Part shown: positions 32,863-39,811 of the stretch, in pieces | Position numbering within the stretch: position 1 is the first letter of the stretch | Layout of the letters: each line of letters begins with the position of its first letter | Assembly: GCA_041690635.1 (NCBI GenBank) | Contig: JAWLGZ010000002.1 | Coordinates: 682,001-746,000, forward strand | Direction of reading: 5' to 3' | DNA: 64,000 nucleotides | Source of the DNA: JAWLGZ01 sp041690635 | GTDB taxonomy: Bacteria > Pseudomonadota > Gammaproteobacteria > Thiohalomonadales > Thiohalomonadaceae | Notes under the pieces: generated by a model | The model's input: only the letters and a program-made list of their open reading frames with translations | What the model was told of the DNA's origin: nothing | The model's database searches: none | Made by a program: the position numbers and the translations under genes

Positions 32863-33285
32863 ATGAAAAAACCACACATCCTGTTTCTCTGTACCGGTAA
32901 CTCCTGCCGCTCCCAGATGGCCGAGGGGTGGGCACGCCACTTCGGCGGCGACCGCATCGAGGTGCTCTCCGCCGGTATCGAGGCCCACGGCAAGAACCCC
33001 CGCGCCCTCGCCGTCATGGCCGAATCGGGGGTCGACATCTCCGGGCAGGAATCCACCCGCCTGACCGATGCGATGCTCGATGGCGTGGACCGGATCATCA
33101 CCGTGTGCGGTCATGCAGACGAGCACTGCCCCGCACTCCCACCCGGCACCGAAAGGGAGCACTGGCCACTGCAGGACCCAGCCAAGGCGACCGGCAGCGA
33201 AGAGGCGATCATGGACACCTTCCGCGCCAGCCGTGACGACATTCGCGACCGCGTACAGGAACTCACCGCCAGGCTGATCGGGTAA
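32863..33285 (+). CDS. arsC: Arsenate reductase, thioredoxin-coupled (LMW-PTP fold)
   Basis: The 140-residue protein has the phosphatase-like loop CTGNSCRSQMAEG (Cys10, Cys15, Arg16) and the redox pair Cys82/Cys89 in CGHADEHCP. This is the same spacing as the thioredoxin-dependent ArsC of Gram-positive bacteria. It reduces arsenate to arsenite. It begins 17 nt after arsR. Thioredoxin-type reductant could come from the small CRNC protein further down the cluster, though that is speculative. Confidence 0.95.
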   Translation: MKKPHILFLCTGNSCRSQMAEGWARHFGGDRIEVLSAGIEAHGKNPRALAVMAESGVDISGQESTRLTDAMLDGVDRIITVCGHADEHCPALPPGTEREHWPLQDPAKATGSEEAIMDTFRASRDDIRDRVQELTARLIG

Positions 33286-33300
33286 CACCTCCAGAATGAG

Positions 33301-33408
33301 ATGACCGTCGAGCGTGAAGTCACCGCGAAGAGGGCCGCCGGCGCTCCGCTCAGCTTTCTCGAGCGCTACCTGACACTGTGGGTGGCCCTTGGTGTTCGTT
33401 ATCAGTAG
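33301..33408 (+). pseudogene. Truncated 5' remnant of an ACR3-type arsenite efflux gene
   Basis: The 35-codon frame MTVEREVTAKRAAGAPLSFL continues ERYLTLWVALGV and ends RYQ-stop. The segment LSFLERYLTLWVAL is the conserved N-terminal start of ACR3 permeases, where a membrane helix would continue. Here it breaks off in the first helix and the rest of the about 350-codon gene is missing. It lies 15 nt after arsC, where ACR3 usually sits. The N-terminal match is from memory of the family; the truncation is read directly. Confidence 0.75.
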
Positions 33409-33431
33409 TGTCCTTGACGAGGAGCAGAACC

Positions 33432-33836
33432 ATGAAGAGTGTAACCATCGAATGGCGGCATCTGGATGTGGACGGCGACACCTGTGACCGATGCGGCGAC
33501 ACCGGCGTCGAGGTAAGGCGTGCCGTCGAACAGCTGAACGATGAGTGTGCGCCCGCGGGCTACCGCTTCGACCTAGCCGAGACCCGCCTGGCGGCCGACG
33601 CGCTGGCCGACTCCAACGCCATCCTGATCGACGGCCAGCCGCTCGAGTCGCTGCTGCCGAACGGCACGGCGGGCAGCAGCGAGTGCACCAGTTGCGCCGG
33701 CCTGATCGCCGCGGAATCTGCATCCTGCCGCACGGTCGAAGTGGATGGGGATCGTTTCGAACGGGTGCCGGCGGAGCTGATCCGCGATGCCGCCTGCCGG
33801 CTGCTCGACTGCTGCACACCCGGTTGCTGCGGCTGA
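33432..33836 (+). CDS. DUF2703 Cys-rich protein of the ars cluster
   Basis: The 134-residue protein starts after GAGGAGC. It opens VTIEWRHLDVDGDTCDRCGD (Cys-x2-Cys near residue 18) with CTSCAG and a CCTPGCCG tail. The pattern, including VDGDRFERVPAELIRDAACR, matches the DUF2703 family found next to ars and metal-resistance genes. It has the appearance of a small thiol metal-binding protein or chaperone. Biochemical function is not established. It is the first intact gene after the acr3 remnant. Confidence 0.82.
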   Translation: MKSVTIEWRHLDVDGDTCDRCGDTGVEVRRAVEQLNDECAPAGYRFDLAETRLAADALADSNAILIDGQPLESLLPNGTAGSSECTSCAGLIAAESASCRTVEVDGDRFERVPAELIRDAACRLLDCCTPGCCG

Positions 33837-33852
33837 CCAATTTCACTTCTTT

Positions 33853-33919
33853 GCCACAGAGCACACGTGACTGCATGGATCGCACCGGGGATGGTGCGCC
33901 TTTCTGTGTGCTCTGTGGC
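33853..33919. repeat. ACCACAGAG-family inverted repeat with nested hairpin
   Basis: GCCACAGAGCACAC (33853-33866) and GTGTGCTCTGTGGC (33906-33919) are perfect 14-nt complements. The loop contains a second hairpin GCACC...GGTGC (about 33879-33894). It fills the gap between DUF2703 and the permease. Confidence 0.85.
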
Positions 33920-33940
33920 TGATTGCGGACTCTGACGTTC

Positions 33941-34894
33941 ATGTTTGAAGCACTTGGCGACCTGGTCGTCTACCGGCTGCTGGGGCTGGACCCCGGCACA
34001 CGCGCGGCGGACGCGTTGCACTTCTTCGTCGCGGACACGGCGAAGATCTTTGTGCTGCTGGTGGTGATCATCTATGTGATGGGCCTCTTGCGGGCGCTGC
34101 TCAGCCCGGAGCGGGTGCGCGACTACGTGCGCGGCAAACCCAAATGGCTTGCGCGCTCGCTGGCCATTCTGTTGGGTGCGGTCACGCCGTTCTGCTCCTG
34201 CTCCTCGGTGCCGCTCTTCATCGGTTTCGTGGAGGCGGGCATCCCGCTCGGGGTCACCTTCTCCTTCCTCATCGCCAGCCCCATGATCAATGAGGTGGCG
34301 GCGGTGCTGCTGGTGGGCATTCTCGGCTGGGAGGTGGCAGCGCTCTATGTGGCGGCCGGCCTCACCGTCGCCTACGTGGGTGGCGTGGTCATGGAGCGGT
34401 TCCGTCCCGAGCGCTGGGTGGAAGGGTATGTCTGGAAGATCCACATGGGCCAGGCGGCGCTGCCGCAGCCGGACAACTCGCTCGCGGGGCGCCACCGCTA
34501 CGCCTGGGGCGAGGTGCGCGAGATCGTGCGGCGTATCTGGAAATGGGTGGTGGCGGGCATCGCCGTCGGCGCCCTGTTCCACGGCTACGTCCCGGAGGCG
34601 TGGGTCTCGGAACACCTCTCCGGCACCGACTGGTACTCCGTGCCGGCCGCGGTGCTGATGGGCATCCCGCTCTACTCCAACGCCACCGGCGTGATCCCGG
34701 TTGCCGAGGCGATGCTGGGCAAGGGGGTCGCCATCGGCACCACCCTGGCGCTGATGATGAGCATTGCCGCACTGTCGCTGCCGGAGTTGCTGATCCTGCG
34801 CAAGGTGATCCGCTGGCCGGCGCTCGCACTCTACGCCGGCGTGCTGGCGGTCGCCTTCACCCTGGTGGGCTGGGGCTTCAATCTGATGGTCTGA
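33941..34894 (+). CDS. ArsP/DUF318-type permease
   Basis: The 317-residue integral membrane protein has about eight predicted spans. The key motif TPFCSCSSVPLFIGF (Cys85, Cys87) and SFLIASPMINEVAAVLLVGI mark the DUF318 permease family, which includes ArsP (organoarsenical efflux) and SO_0444-type Cu/Zn exporters. A second conserved motif lies near the C-terminus (GIPLYSNATGVIPVAEAML). The ATG at 33941 is chosen because upstream TTG would fall in the repeat. Given the ars context and the lost ACR3, it may carry out metalloid or trivalent arsenic export, but substrate cannot be assigned from sequence. Confidence 0.88.
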   Translation: MFEALGDLVVYRLLGLDPGTRAADALHFFVADTAKIFVLLVVIIYVMGLLRALLSPERVRDYVRGKPKWLARSLAILLGAVTPFCSCSSVPLFIGFVEAGIPLGVTFSFLIASPMINEVAAVLLVGILGWEVAALYVAAGLTVAYVGGVVMERFRPERWVEGYVWKIHMGQAALPQPDNSLAGRHRYAWGEVREIVRRIWKWVVAGIAVGALFHGYVPEAWVSEHLSGTDWYSVPAAVLMGIPLYSNATGVIPVAEAMLGKGVAIGTTLALMMSIAALSLPELLILRKVIRWPALALYAGVLAVAFTLVGWGFNLMV

Positions 34895-34907
34895 CGCGGG
34901 GGAACCG

Positions 34908-35396
34908 GTGAGCGACGAATACCACAAGAGAGCCACCCCCGCTGAAGAGGCGCTCGCCACTTTCGATGGCGGACTGTTCTGTGCAGAGAGCGTTCTAAGC
35001 GCACTGGCGCAGCGGATGGGAGAGGAGATTTCACCCGCCATTGCGACAGGTCTGTGCAGCGGCATGGCCCGCAACGGCGGAACCTGCGGTGCGGTCAGCG
35101 GGGCAATTCTCGCCCTGGGGATCGGGCTCGGTCGCAATCACCCCGGTGCTTCGGTGGAACCGTGCTACACGGCCGTGAACGAACTGATGGGGCGCTTCCG
35201 CGACCGTTTCGGCAGTACCGGCTGCGCCGATCTGCTCGGCTGCCGACTGGATAGTGACGAGGGACAGCAGCGATTCGAACGGGAGGCGCTGTACGAGCGC
35301 TGCCGCGACTATGTGCGGAGTGCCACCGAGATCGCGGATGACCTGTTGAGTAGGGCGGTTCCGTCCGCCCACCTGATAAATGAGGAGATCCCATGA
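34908..35396 (+). CDS. C_GCAxxG_C_C-family redox protein
   Basis: The 162-residue protein (GTG start) has the family Cys pattern FCAESVLSAL, GLCSGMARNGGTCGAVSGAI, EPCYTAVNELMGRF and GSTGCADLLGC. This family of probable redox-active proteins is often met near transporters and oxidoreductases of anaerobes and sulfur organisms; function is not proven. It begins 14 nt after the permease and its stop codon overlaps the start of the next gene (ATGA), which indicates translational coupling. Confidence 0.85.
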   Translation: MSDEYHKRATPAEEALATFDGGLFCAESVLSALAQRMGEEISPAIATGLCSGMARNGGTCGAVSGAILALGIGLGRNHPGASVEPCYTAVNELMGRFRDRFGSTGCADLLGCRLDSDEGQQRFEREALYERCRDYVRSATEIADDLLSRAVPSAHLINEEIP

Positions 35397-35716
35397 GCGA
35401 ACAGCCGCAACTGCATTCATCCATTGTGTCGATGGTTTCCCTGGCGGCGGGCATCGCCGCCAAACACCCCGACATGGGGCTCTGCCAGCTGGACCGGCTG
35501 CGCCAGATGGGTGTGCCCGAGCACCAGATACAGTCGGTGATCGAAATCGCCCGTCACATCCGCGACGAGGCGGCGGAGAAGCTGGACGCCGCTTTCGACG
35601 AGAAGGCGGCGCCGGAGAAACCGAAGGTATCCAAGGGCAAGCCGATCGGCATCAAGGTCACCGAGGCGGGGGGTGCCTGCTGCACACCTACCCCCGGCGG
35701 TCAATCCTGCTGTTAG
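35393..35716 (+). CDS. Small protein with CMD/AhpD-like N-terminus and Cys-rich tail
   Basis: The 107-residue protein starts by ATGA overlap with the upstream gene. Residues 7-65 (HSSIVSMVSLAAGIAAKHPD, then QLDRLRQMGVPEHQIQSVIE) look like the helical carboxymuconolactone-decarboxylase/AhpD fold, but the usual CxxC of AhpD is absent; one Cys (MGLCQLD) remains. The C-terminus after a Lys/Pro-rich linker carries two Cys pairs (GACCTPTP and QSCC). The tail is a likely thiol metal-binding element. Family assignment is by eye. Confidence 0.72.
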   Translation: MSEQPQLHSSIVSMVSLAAGIAAKHPDMGLCQLDRLRQMGVPEHQIQSVIEIARHIRDEAAEKLDAAFDEKAAPEKPKVSKGKPIGIKVTEAGGACCTPTPGGQSCC

Positions 35717-35729
35717 AAAACAAATCATT

Positions 35730-35798
35730 ACCACAGAGGCACAGGGACACAGAGGAAGAAATGCTCACATGTTCTCTGTGCCTCTGCGCCTCTGTGGT
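35730..35798. repeat. ACCACAGAG-family inverted repeat before the thioredoxin-like gene
   Basis: ACCACAGAGGCACAGGGACA then CAGAGG faces CTCTGTGCCTCTGCGCCTCT then GTGGT with a loop of about 17 nt. This is the closest copy to the widely seen ACCACAGAG form. Confidence 0.85.
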
Positions 35799-35825
35799 GC
35801 ATATCCTGTTTGATCGGAGGTAACG

Positions 35826-36059
35826 ATGAAGAACATCAAGGTACTCGGCACCGGCTGCCGCAACTGCAACATCACCTACGACCTGATCCGCCAGACCGCC
35901 GACGAGAAGGGGATCGCGATCGAACTGGAGAAGGTGGAGGATATCGGACAGATCATGGCATTCGGCGTCATGTCGACCCCTGGCGTGGTTGTTGATGGAC
36001 AGGTGGTACACGCCGGCGGTGTACCGGATCGCAAGCAGGTCGAGAGCTGGCTGGCTTGA
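35826..36059 (+). CDS. Small thioredoxin-fold redox protein (CRNC)
   Basis: The 77-residue protein MKNIKVLGTGCRNCNITYDL has active-site C-R-N-C at residues 11-14 and the cis-Pro loop in MSTPGVVVDGQVVHAGGVPD. This is the glutaredoxin-like redox-active disulfide protein 2 family, commonly encoded next to DUF318 permeases and ars genes. It could shuttle electrons or hand over a metal to the permease. GATCGGAGGT precedes the ATG. Confidence 0.9.
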   Translation: MKNIKVLGTGCRNCNITYDLIRQTADEKGIAIELEKVEDIGQIMAFGVMSTPGVVVDGQVVHAGGVPDRKQVESWLA

Positions 36060-36106
36060 ATCACGGCGCCGACAACAAACCAGAACCGGATCCGGGGGTA
36101 TTTTTC

Positions 36107-36544
36107 ATGCGCATCAAACATCTGATTACCACGGTGCTGCTGGTTTCAATCACCCTGCCCGCCGCCCAGGCCGACGACAGCCGCCAGCTGGTGGAGATGC
36201 CTGCGCCGATGCAGGCCCACATGCTCGCCAATATGCGTGACCACCTGCTGGCATTGGAGACCATCACCCGTCTGTTGGCGGAAGGTGATTACAACCAGGC
36301 GGCAGATGTTGCGGAGCAGCGGCTCGGCATGAGTTCGCTCGACTCACACGGCGCCTCCCACATGGCCCGTGTCATGCCCGAGGGGATGCGTGCCACCGGC
36401 ACCGCCATGCACCAGGCCGCCAGCCGCTTTGCACTGAAGGCACGGGACGCAGAACTGGAGGGCGGTCTTGCCGAAGCCTTTGGCGGCCTTTCCGAGGTGA
36501 TGCAGCAGTGCGTCGCCTGTCACGAGTCCTACCGCATTCACTGA
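36107..36544 (+). CDS. Periplasmic c-type cytochrome, cytochrome c'-like
   Basis: The 145-residue protein has a signal peptide MRIKHLITTVLLVSITLPAA with QADD. The mature part is largely helical with a single haem site CVACHESYRIH at the extreme C-terminus (CVACH at about 135-139). A C-terminal CxxCH after a four-helix pattern is the class II (cytochrome c') layout. It may carry electrons or bind small ligands. It follows the thioredoxin-like gene by 47 nt and precedes the MBL gene by 7 nt, so these are probably co-transcribed. Confidence 0.85.
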   Translation: MRIKHLITTVLLVSITLPAAQADDSRQLVEMPAPMQAHMLANMRDHLLALETITRLLAEGDYNQAADVAEQRLGMSSLDSHGASHMARVMPEGMRATGTAMHQAASRFALKARDAELEGGLAEAFGGLSEVMQQCVACHESYRIH

Positions 36545-36551
36545 GGTCACA

Positions 36552-37466
36552 ATGAAAACGATCGCCGCACTGCTCGCCCTGTTCGCCTTCCTGGGTCCGG
36601 CCCATTCGGAAATGATGGAGGTGCGTCCGGTTGCAGAAAATGTCTACGCCATTGTCGGGCCGCTGACCAACCGCACCCCGGAAAATCTGGGCAACAACGC
36701 CACCTTCGGTGTCGTGGTGACTTCGGAGGGCGTGGTGTTGATCGACTCCGGCGGCACGGCAAAGGGAGCGGCGGCGATCGAGTCTGCCATCCGGCAGGTG
36801 ACCGACCAGCCGGTAAAGGTGGTGATCAACACCGGCGGCCAGGACCATCGCTGGCTCGGCAACGCCTACTTCAAGGCGCGCGGCGCACGCATCATCGCCA
36901 GCCGGCGCGCGGTGGAGGATCAGCGCGCCCGTACCCAGGACCAGTTTTTTATCCTGGGCACGCTGGTGGGTGAGGCAGGGCTGGCCGGTACCGAGGCGGT
37001 GCATGCGGATGAGGTGTTCGACGAGCGGCTCGACCTGACCGTCGGTGATACCCGCTTCGAATTGCACCACGCAGCCCATGCCCACACCCCGGGTGACGCT
37101 TTCGTCTGGCTGCCGGCGCAGCGTGTGGTGTTCAGCGGCGACATCGTCTACATGGAGCGGATGCTGGGGGTCACCGCCTATTCGCGGAGTCGCACCTGGA
37201 TCGAGGCGTTCGATGCGATGGCCGCGCTGGATCCAAAGGTGGTCGTGCCGGGGCACGGCACTCCGGCCCCGCTGGCGCGGGCGGTCGCCGAGACGCGGGA
37301 CTACCTGGTCTTCCTGCGCGAGGCGGTGGGTGAGTTCATGGACAATGGCGGCGGCATCGAGGCGATCGGCAGCATCGACCAGTCCCACTTCAGCCAGCTG
37401 TTCAACTTCGAGCAGCTCAAAGGTCGCAACGCCCAGCAGGTCTATCAGGAGATGGAGTGGGAGTGA
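36552..37466 (+). CDS. Exported metallo-beta-lactamase-fold protein with altered metal motif
   Basis: The 304-residue protein has a signal peptide ending near AHSE. The MBL fold is visible as NVYAIVGPLTNRTPENLGNN, VVLIDSGGT, VVINTGGQDHRWLGN and later HAAHAHTPGDAFVW, VVFSGDIVYMERML and VVPGHGTP. The canonical HxHxDH is NTGGQDH here: the first two His are replaced by Thr/Gly-Gln positions while Asp and the last His stay. This variant occurs in a group of periplasmic MBL proteins in sulfur- and quinoprotein-linked clusters. The distal ligands (HTPGD, GD, GHG) are intact, so a single-metal site is likely. Substrate unknown. Confidence 0.85.
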   Translation: MKTIAALLALFAFLGPAHSEMMEVRPVAENVYAIVGPLTNRTPENLGNNATFGVVVTSEGVVLIDSGGTAKGAAAIESAIRQVTDQPVKVVINTGGQDHRWLGNAYFKARGARIIASRRAVEDQRARTQDQFFILGTLVGEAGLAGTEAVHADEVFDERLDLTVGDTRFELHHAAHAHTPGDAFVWLPAQRVVFSGDIVYMERMLGVTAYSRSRTWIEAFDAMAALDPKVVVPGHGTPAPLARAVAETRDYLVFLREAVGEFMDNGGGIEAIGSIDQSHFSQLFNFEQLKGRNAQQVYQEMEWE

Positions 37467-37495
37467 GCCGACCGGCTCACCGCCGATAACCGTCT

Positions 37496-37987
37496 CTACA
37501 GATCGCCGCTGGCGCCTGCCCGCAGGATGTCCGTCAGCTTTGCGTTGACCTCCTGCGCCAGCTCCCGCAGCTCCGGACTCAGCTCGGCGCTCTGAATGAG
37601 CATATCGAGGTTGAGCATCATCAGAACCGGTGGTCCGTCCACCTGCTCCACCAGCGCAATGCGGCACGGCATGTAAGCGGCGAACAGCGGGTTGTGGTCC
37701 ACCATCGTACGGGCGGTGACCGGGTCACAGAACTGGAAGATCTCCAGCCGTAGCGACTCGTGGCCCATCTTCTGCAACTGATCCCCGAGCGGCTGATGGG
37801 CCACGAACATCATGTTCTGCAGGTTGGCCCGCAGCTTCATCGAGCCAATCGCATCGTCCATGGTGACACCCTCCTCGATGGGTATCTGGACGACCGTCTG
37901 TTCGATATCCATGGCCATTGGCTGGGCGGCGGCGTTAAGGCTGGCAACCAACGCAAGAAAGGCGACGACCGGTGCAATCAGCTTCAT
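37496..37987 (-). CDS. DUF302-domain exported protein
   Basis: The 163-residue protein has a signal peptide (MKLIAPVVAFLALVASLNAA with AQPM). The DUF302 fold shows as EGVTMDDAIGSMKLRANLQN, EIFQFCDPVTARTMVDHNPL and MPCRIALVEQVDG. DUF302 proteins are small and commonly found in sulfur-oxidising bacteria; function is unknown, with lipid or ligand binding suggested. It is convergent with the MBL gene. Confidence 0.88.
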   Translation of the reverse strand: MKLIAPVVAFLALVASLNAAAQPMAMDIEQTVVQIPIEEGVTMDDAIGSMKLRANLQNMMFVAHQPLGDQLQKMGHESLRLEIFQFCDPVTARTMVDHNPLFAAYMPCRIALVEQVDGPPVLMMLNLDMLIQSAELSPELRELAQEVNAKLTDILRAGASGDL

Positions 37988-38332
37988 TCTGGCATCCCTG
38001 TTATCGGTTTTTGTCAGAGCCTGAGTCTAATTGCCCTTTGGCGTTTTTCCAGTCGCACCGGCCGGCACGGCATCGCGCACGCAACCCACATGGTTTTAGG
38101 TACGGGTTGCATCCTGCTGTCCACCGCATGCGCCCCAACGGGGACGTGGTTTGATGCGCCGAATTCCTGCTCCTGGGCAACACCGCCCACCCGCATGGAC
38201 CCACGTAAAAAGCGTGGTTTGGCGAGCATGACCTGCACCCCCGCGAGGAGCTGTGAAGTTACGTGGGTGCAAATTGTGGCCTGACTACGGAGTCGTGTCG
38301 GTTTACTCCGCGGCCCCGTACCATCCGGTATC
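37988..38332. other. Intergenic region with a distant 10-bp inverted repeat
   Basis: These 345 nt hold no convincing gene. ACCCACGTAA (38199-38208) and TTACGTGGGT (38259-38268) are exact complements 50 nt apart and frame a Cys/Met-rich spurious reading frame. On the minus strand the region translates to a Met/Val/Gly string without start context, which may be a degraded or repeated element. Divergent promoters for DUF302 should also be here; none is clear. Confidence 0.5.
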
Positions 38333-39811
38333 TCAGCCCGCCGTTCGGTTGTTTCGGTGACGCAGGTCGAGGCGGCGCACGAAGTCGCCAATGACGATCC
38401 GGTACAGTTCGTCCTTCAGCACCGCATCCTCGACACCGCACTCCAGATTGGGGTTGTCGTTCACCTCGATGACGTACGCCTTACCTTCGCGGTTTTGCTT
38501 CACGTCCACCCCGTAGAGGCCGTCACCAATCAGGTTGGCCGCCTTGAGTGCCACGTCGACGACCACCTTCGGCGCCTCCTCCACTGCACAGGTGCGAAAC
38601 GCCCCCTCGGTCGCCTTTCCGGTGTCGTCGTATTTGACTATCTGCCAGTGGCGCTTGGACATAAAATACTGGCTGGCGAAGATCGGCTTGCGGTTCAGGA
38701 TGCCGATGCGCCAGTCGAACTCCGTGTAGAGAAACTCCTGCGCCAGAATCAGCTCGGAGCTCTGGAACAGCCGTGCCGCAATCTCCCGCATGTGGCCATC
38801 GTCCTCCGCCTTGAACACCCCCTGCGAAAAGGAGCCGTCGGGCACCTTCAGCACCATCGGAAACCCGATCGCACTCTGTGCCGCCTCCAGGTCGCCACGC
38901 CCGAGAATCGCGGTTTTCGGTGTCGGCACCCGGTTGGCACGCAGCAGTTCCGCCAGGTAGACCTTGTTGGTACAGCGCAGAATGGAGGTGGGATCGTCGA
39001 TCACCACCATGCCTTCGCTCTCCGCCTTTTTCGCGAATCGGTAGGTGTAGTGGTTGATGCGGGTGGTATCGCGGATGAACAGCGCGTCGTATTCGGCGAG
39101 GCGTGCGTAGTCCCGCCGATTGATCAGTTCAACATCCACGCCCAATTCACGCCCGATCCGGATGAATTTGCGCAGTGCGCGAAGGTCCGACGGCGGCAGC
39201 GGATCGGTCGGATCGTGAAGAATCGCCAAATCGTAGCGGGTCTTCACCTTGCGAGTCGCCCGCCGCGGATGCTTGCGGTAGGCCGAGAATGCCTCGACGA
39301 AAAAGTCCCGCTCCGCCTTGCGCAACCGGTGGAGCGTGACCGGGCGGATGCTGTCGATAAACCAGGTGCCGCGGCGACGGAAGGTTACCCGGAGCAGCGG
39401 ACAGGGGAAGATCTCGAAGATCTGCCGTGCCACCGGGCCCAGTCCCTCAATCCGGCACTGGCCGAAAAAGACATACAGATCGAAACTCTCCTCGTCCGCC
39501 CGTTTTTTCAAGCTCCGCTGGATGCGTTCGTCCAGGTCCGCCGTATCGAGTCCGTACATCGCCTTGCTGGAGAGGTCCAGCATGCTCTTGACCGTGGGGA
39601 TCACCCGATGGCGGCGCGCCTCCGCCAGCAGGGAGGAGTAGTAGCCGATGCTGAGGTACTTGTAGCCGCGGCAGAGATTGATCACCTGCAGGTTGCGCTG
39701 GGCGAAATACTCCTTGCCGGTGAGATAGTCGTCCACATGAACTACCGGCACATCCAGTGCCGGGAATTTCCAGTCGGCCGCGTCCTCGACCACAACGACC
39801 TGTACCGTCAT
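38333..39811 (-). CDS. RimK-family ATP-grasp ligase with RLAN N-terminal domain
   Basis: The 492-residue protein has an N-terminal half (about 1-230) of the RimK-like ligase N-terminal type, with YKYLSIGYYSSLLAEARRHR and KAMYGLDTADLD. The C-terminal ATP-grasp (about 250-480) has NKVYLAELLRANRVPTPKTA, FPMVLKVPDGSFSQGVFK, GDGLYGVDVKQ and the Mg-binding end VIEVNDNPNLECGVED. ATP-grasp ligases of this class join an amino acid or peptide to a carboxylate. The start codon of this gene overlaps the stop of the GNAT/C39 gene (ATGA), so the two products are made together and probably act on the same peptide or protein. The exact substrate is not known. Confidence 0.85.
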   Translation of the reverse strand: MTVQVVVVEDAADWKFPALDVPVVHVDDYLTGKEYFAQRNLQVINLCRGYKYLSIGYYSSLLAEARRHRVIPTVKSMLDLSSKAMYGLDTADLDERIQRSLKKRADEESFDLYVFFGQCRIEGLGPVARQIFEIFPCPLLRVTFRRRGTWFIDSIRPVTLHRLRKAERDFFVEAFSAYRKHPRRATRKVKTRYDLAILHDPTDPLPPSDLRALRKFIRIGRELGVDVELINRRDYARLAEYDALFIRDTTRINHYTYRFAKKAESEGMVVIDDPTSILRCTNKVYLAELLRANRVPTPKTAILGRGDLEAAQSAIGFPMVLKVPDGSFSQGVFKAEDDGHMREIAARLFQSSELILAQEFLYTEFDWRIGILNRKPIFASQYFMSKRHWQIVKYDDTGKATEGAFRTCAVEEAPKVVVDVALKAANLIGDGLYGVDVKQNREGKAYVIEVNDNPNLECGVEDAVLKDELYRIVIGDFVRRLDLRHRNNRTAG

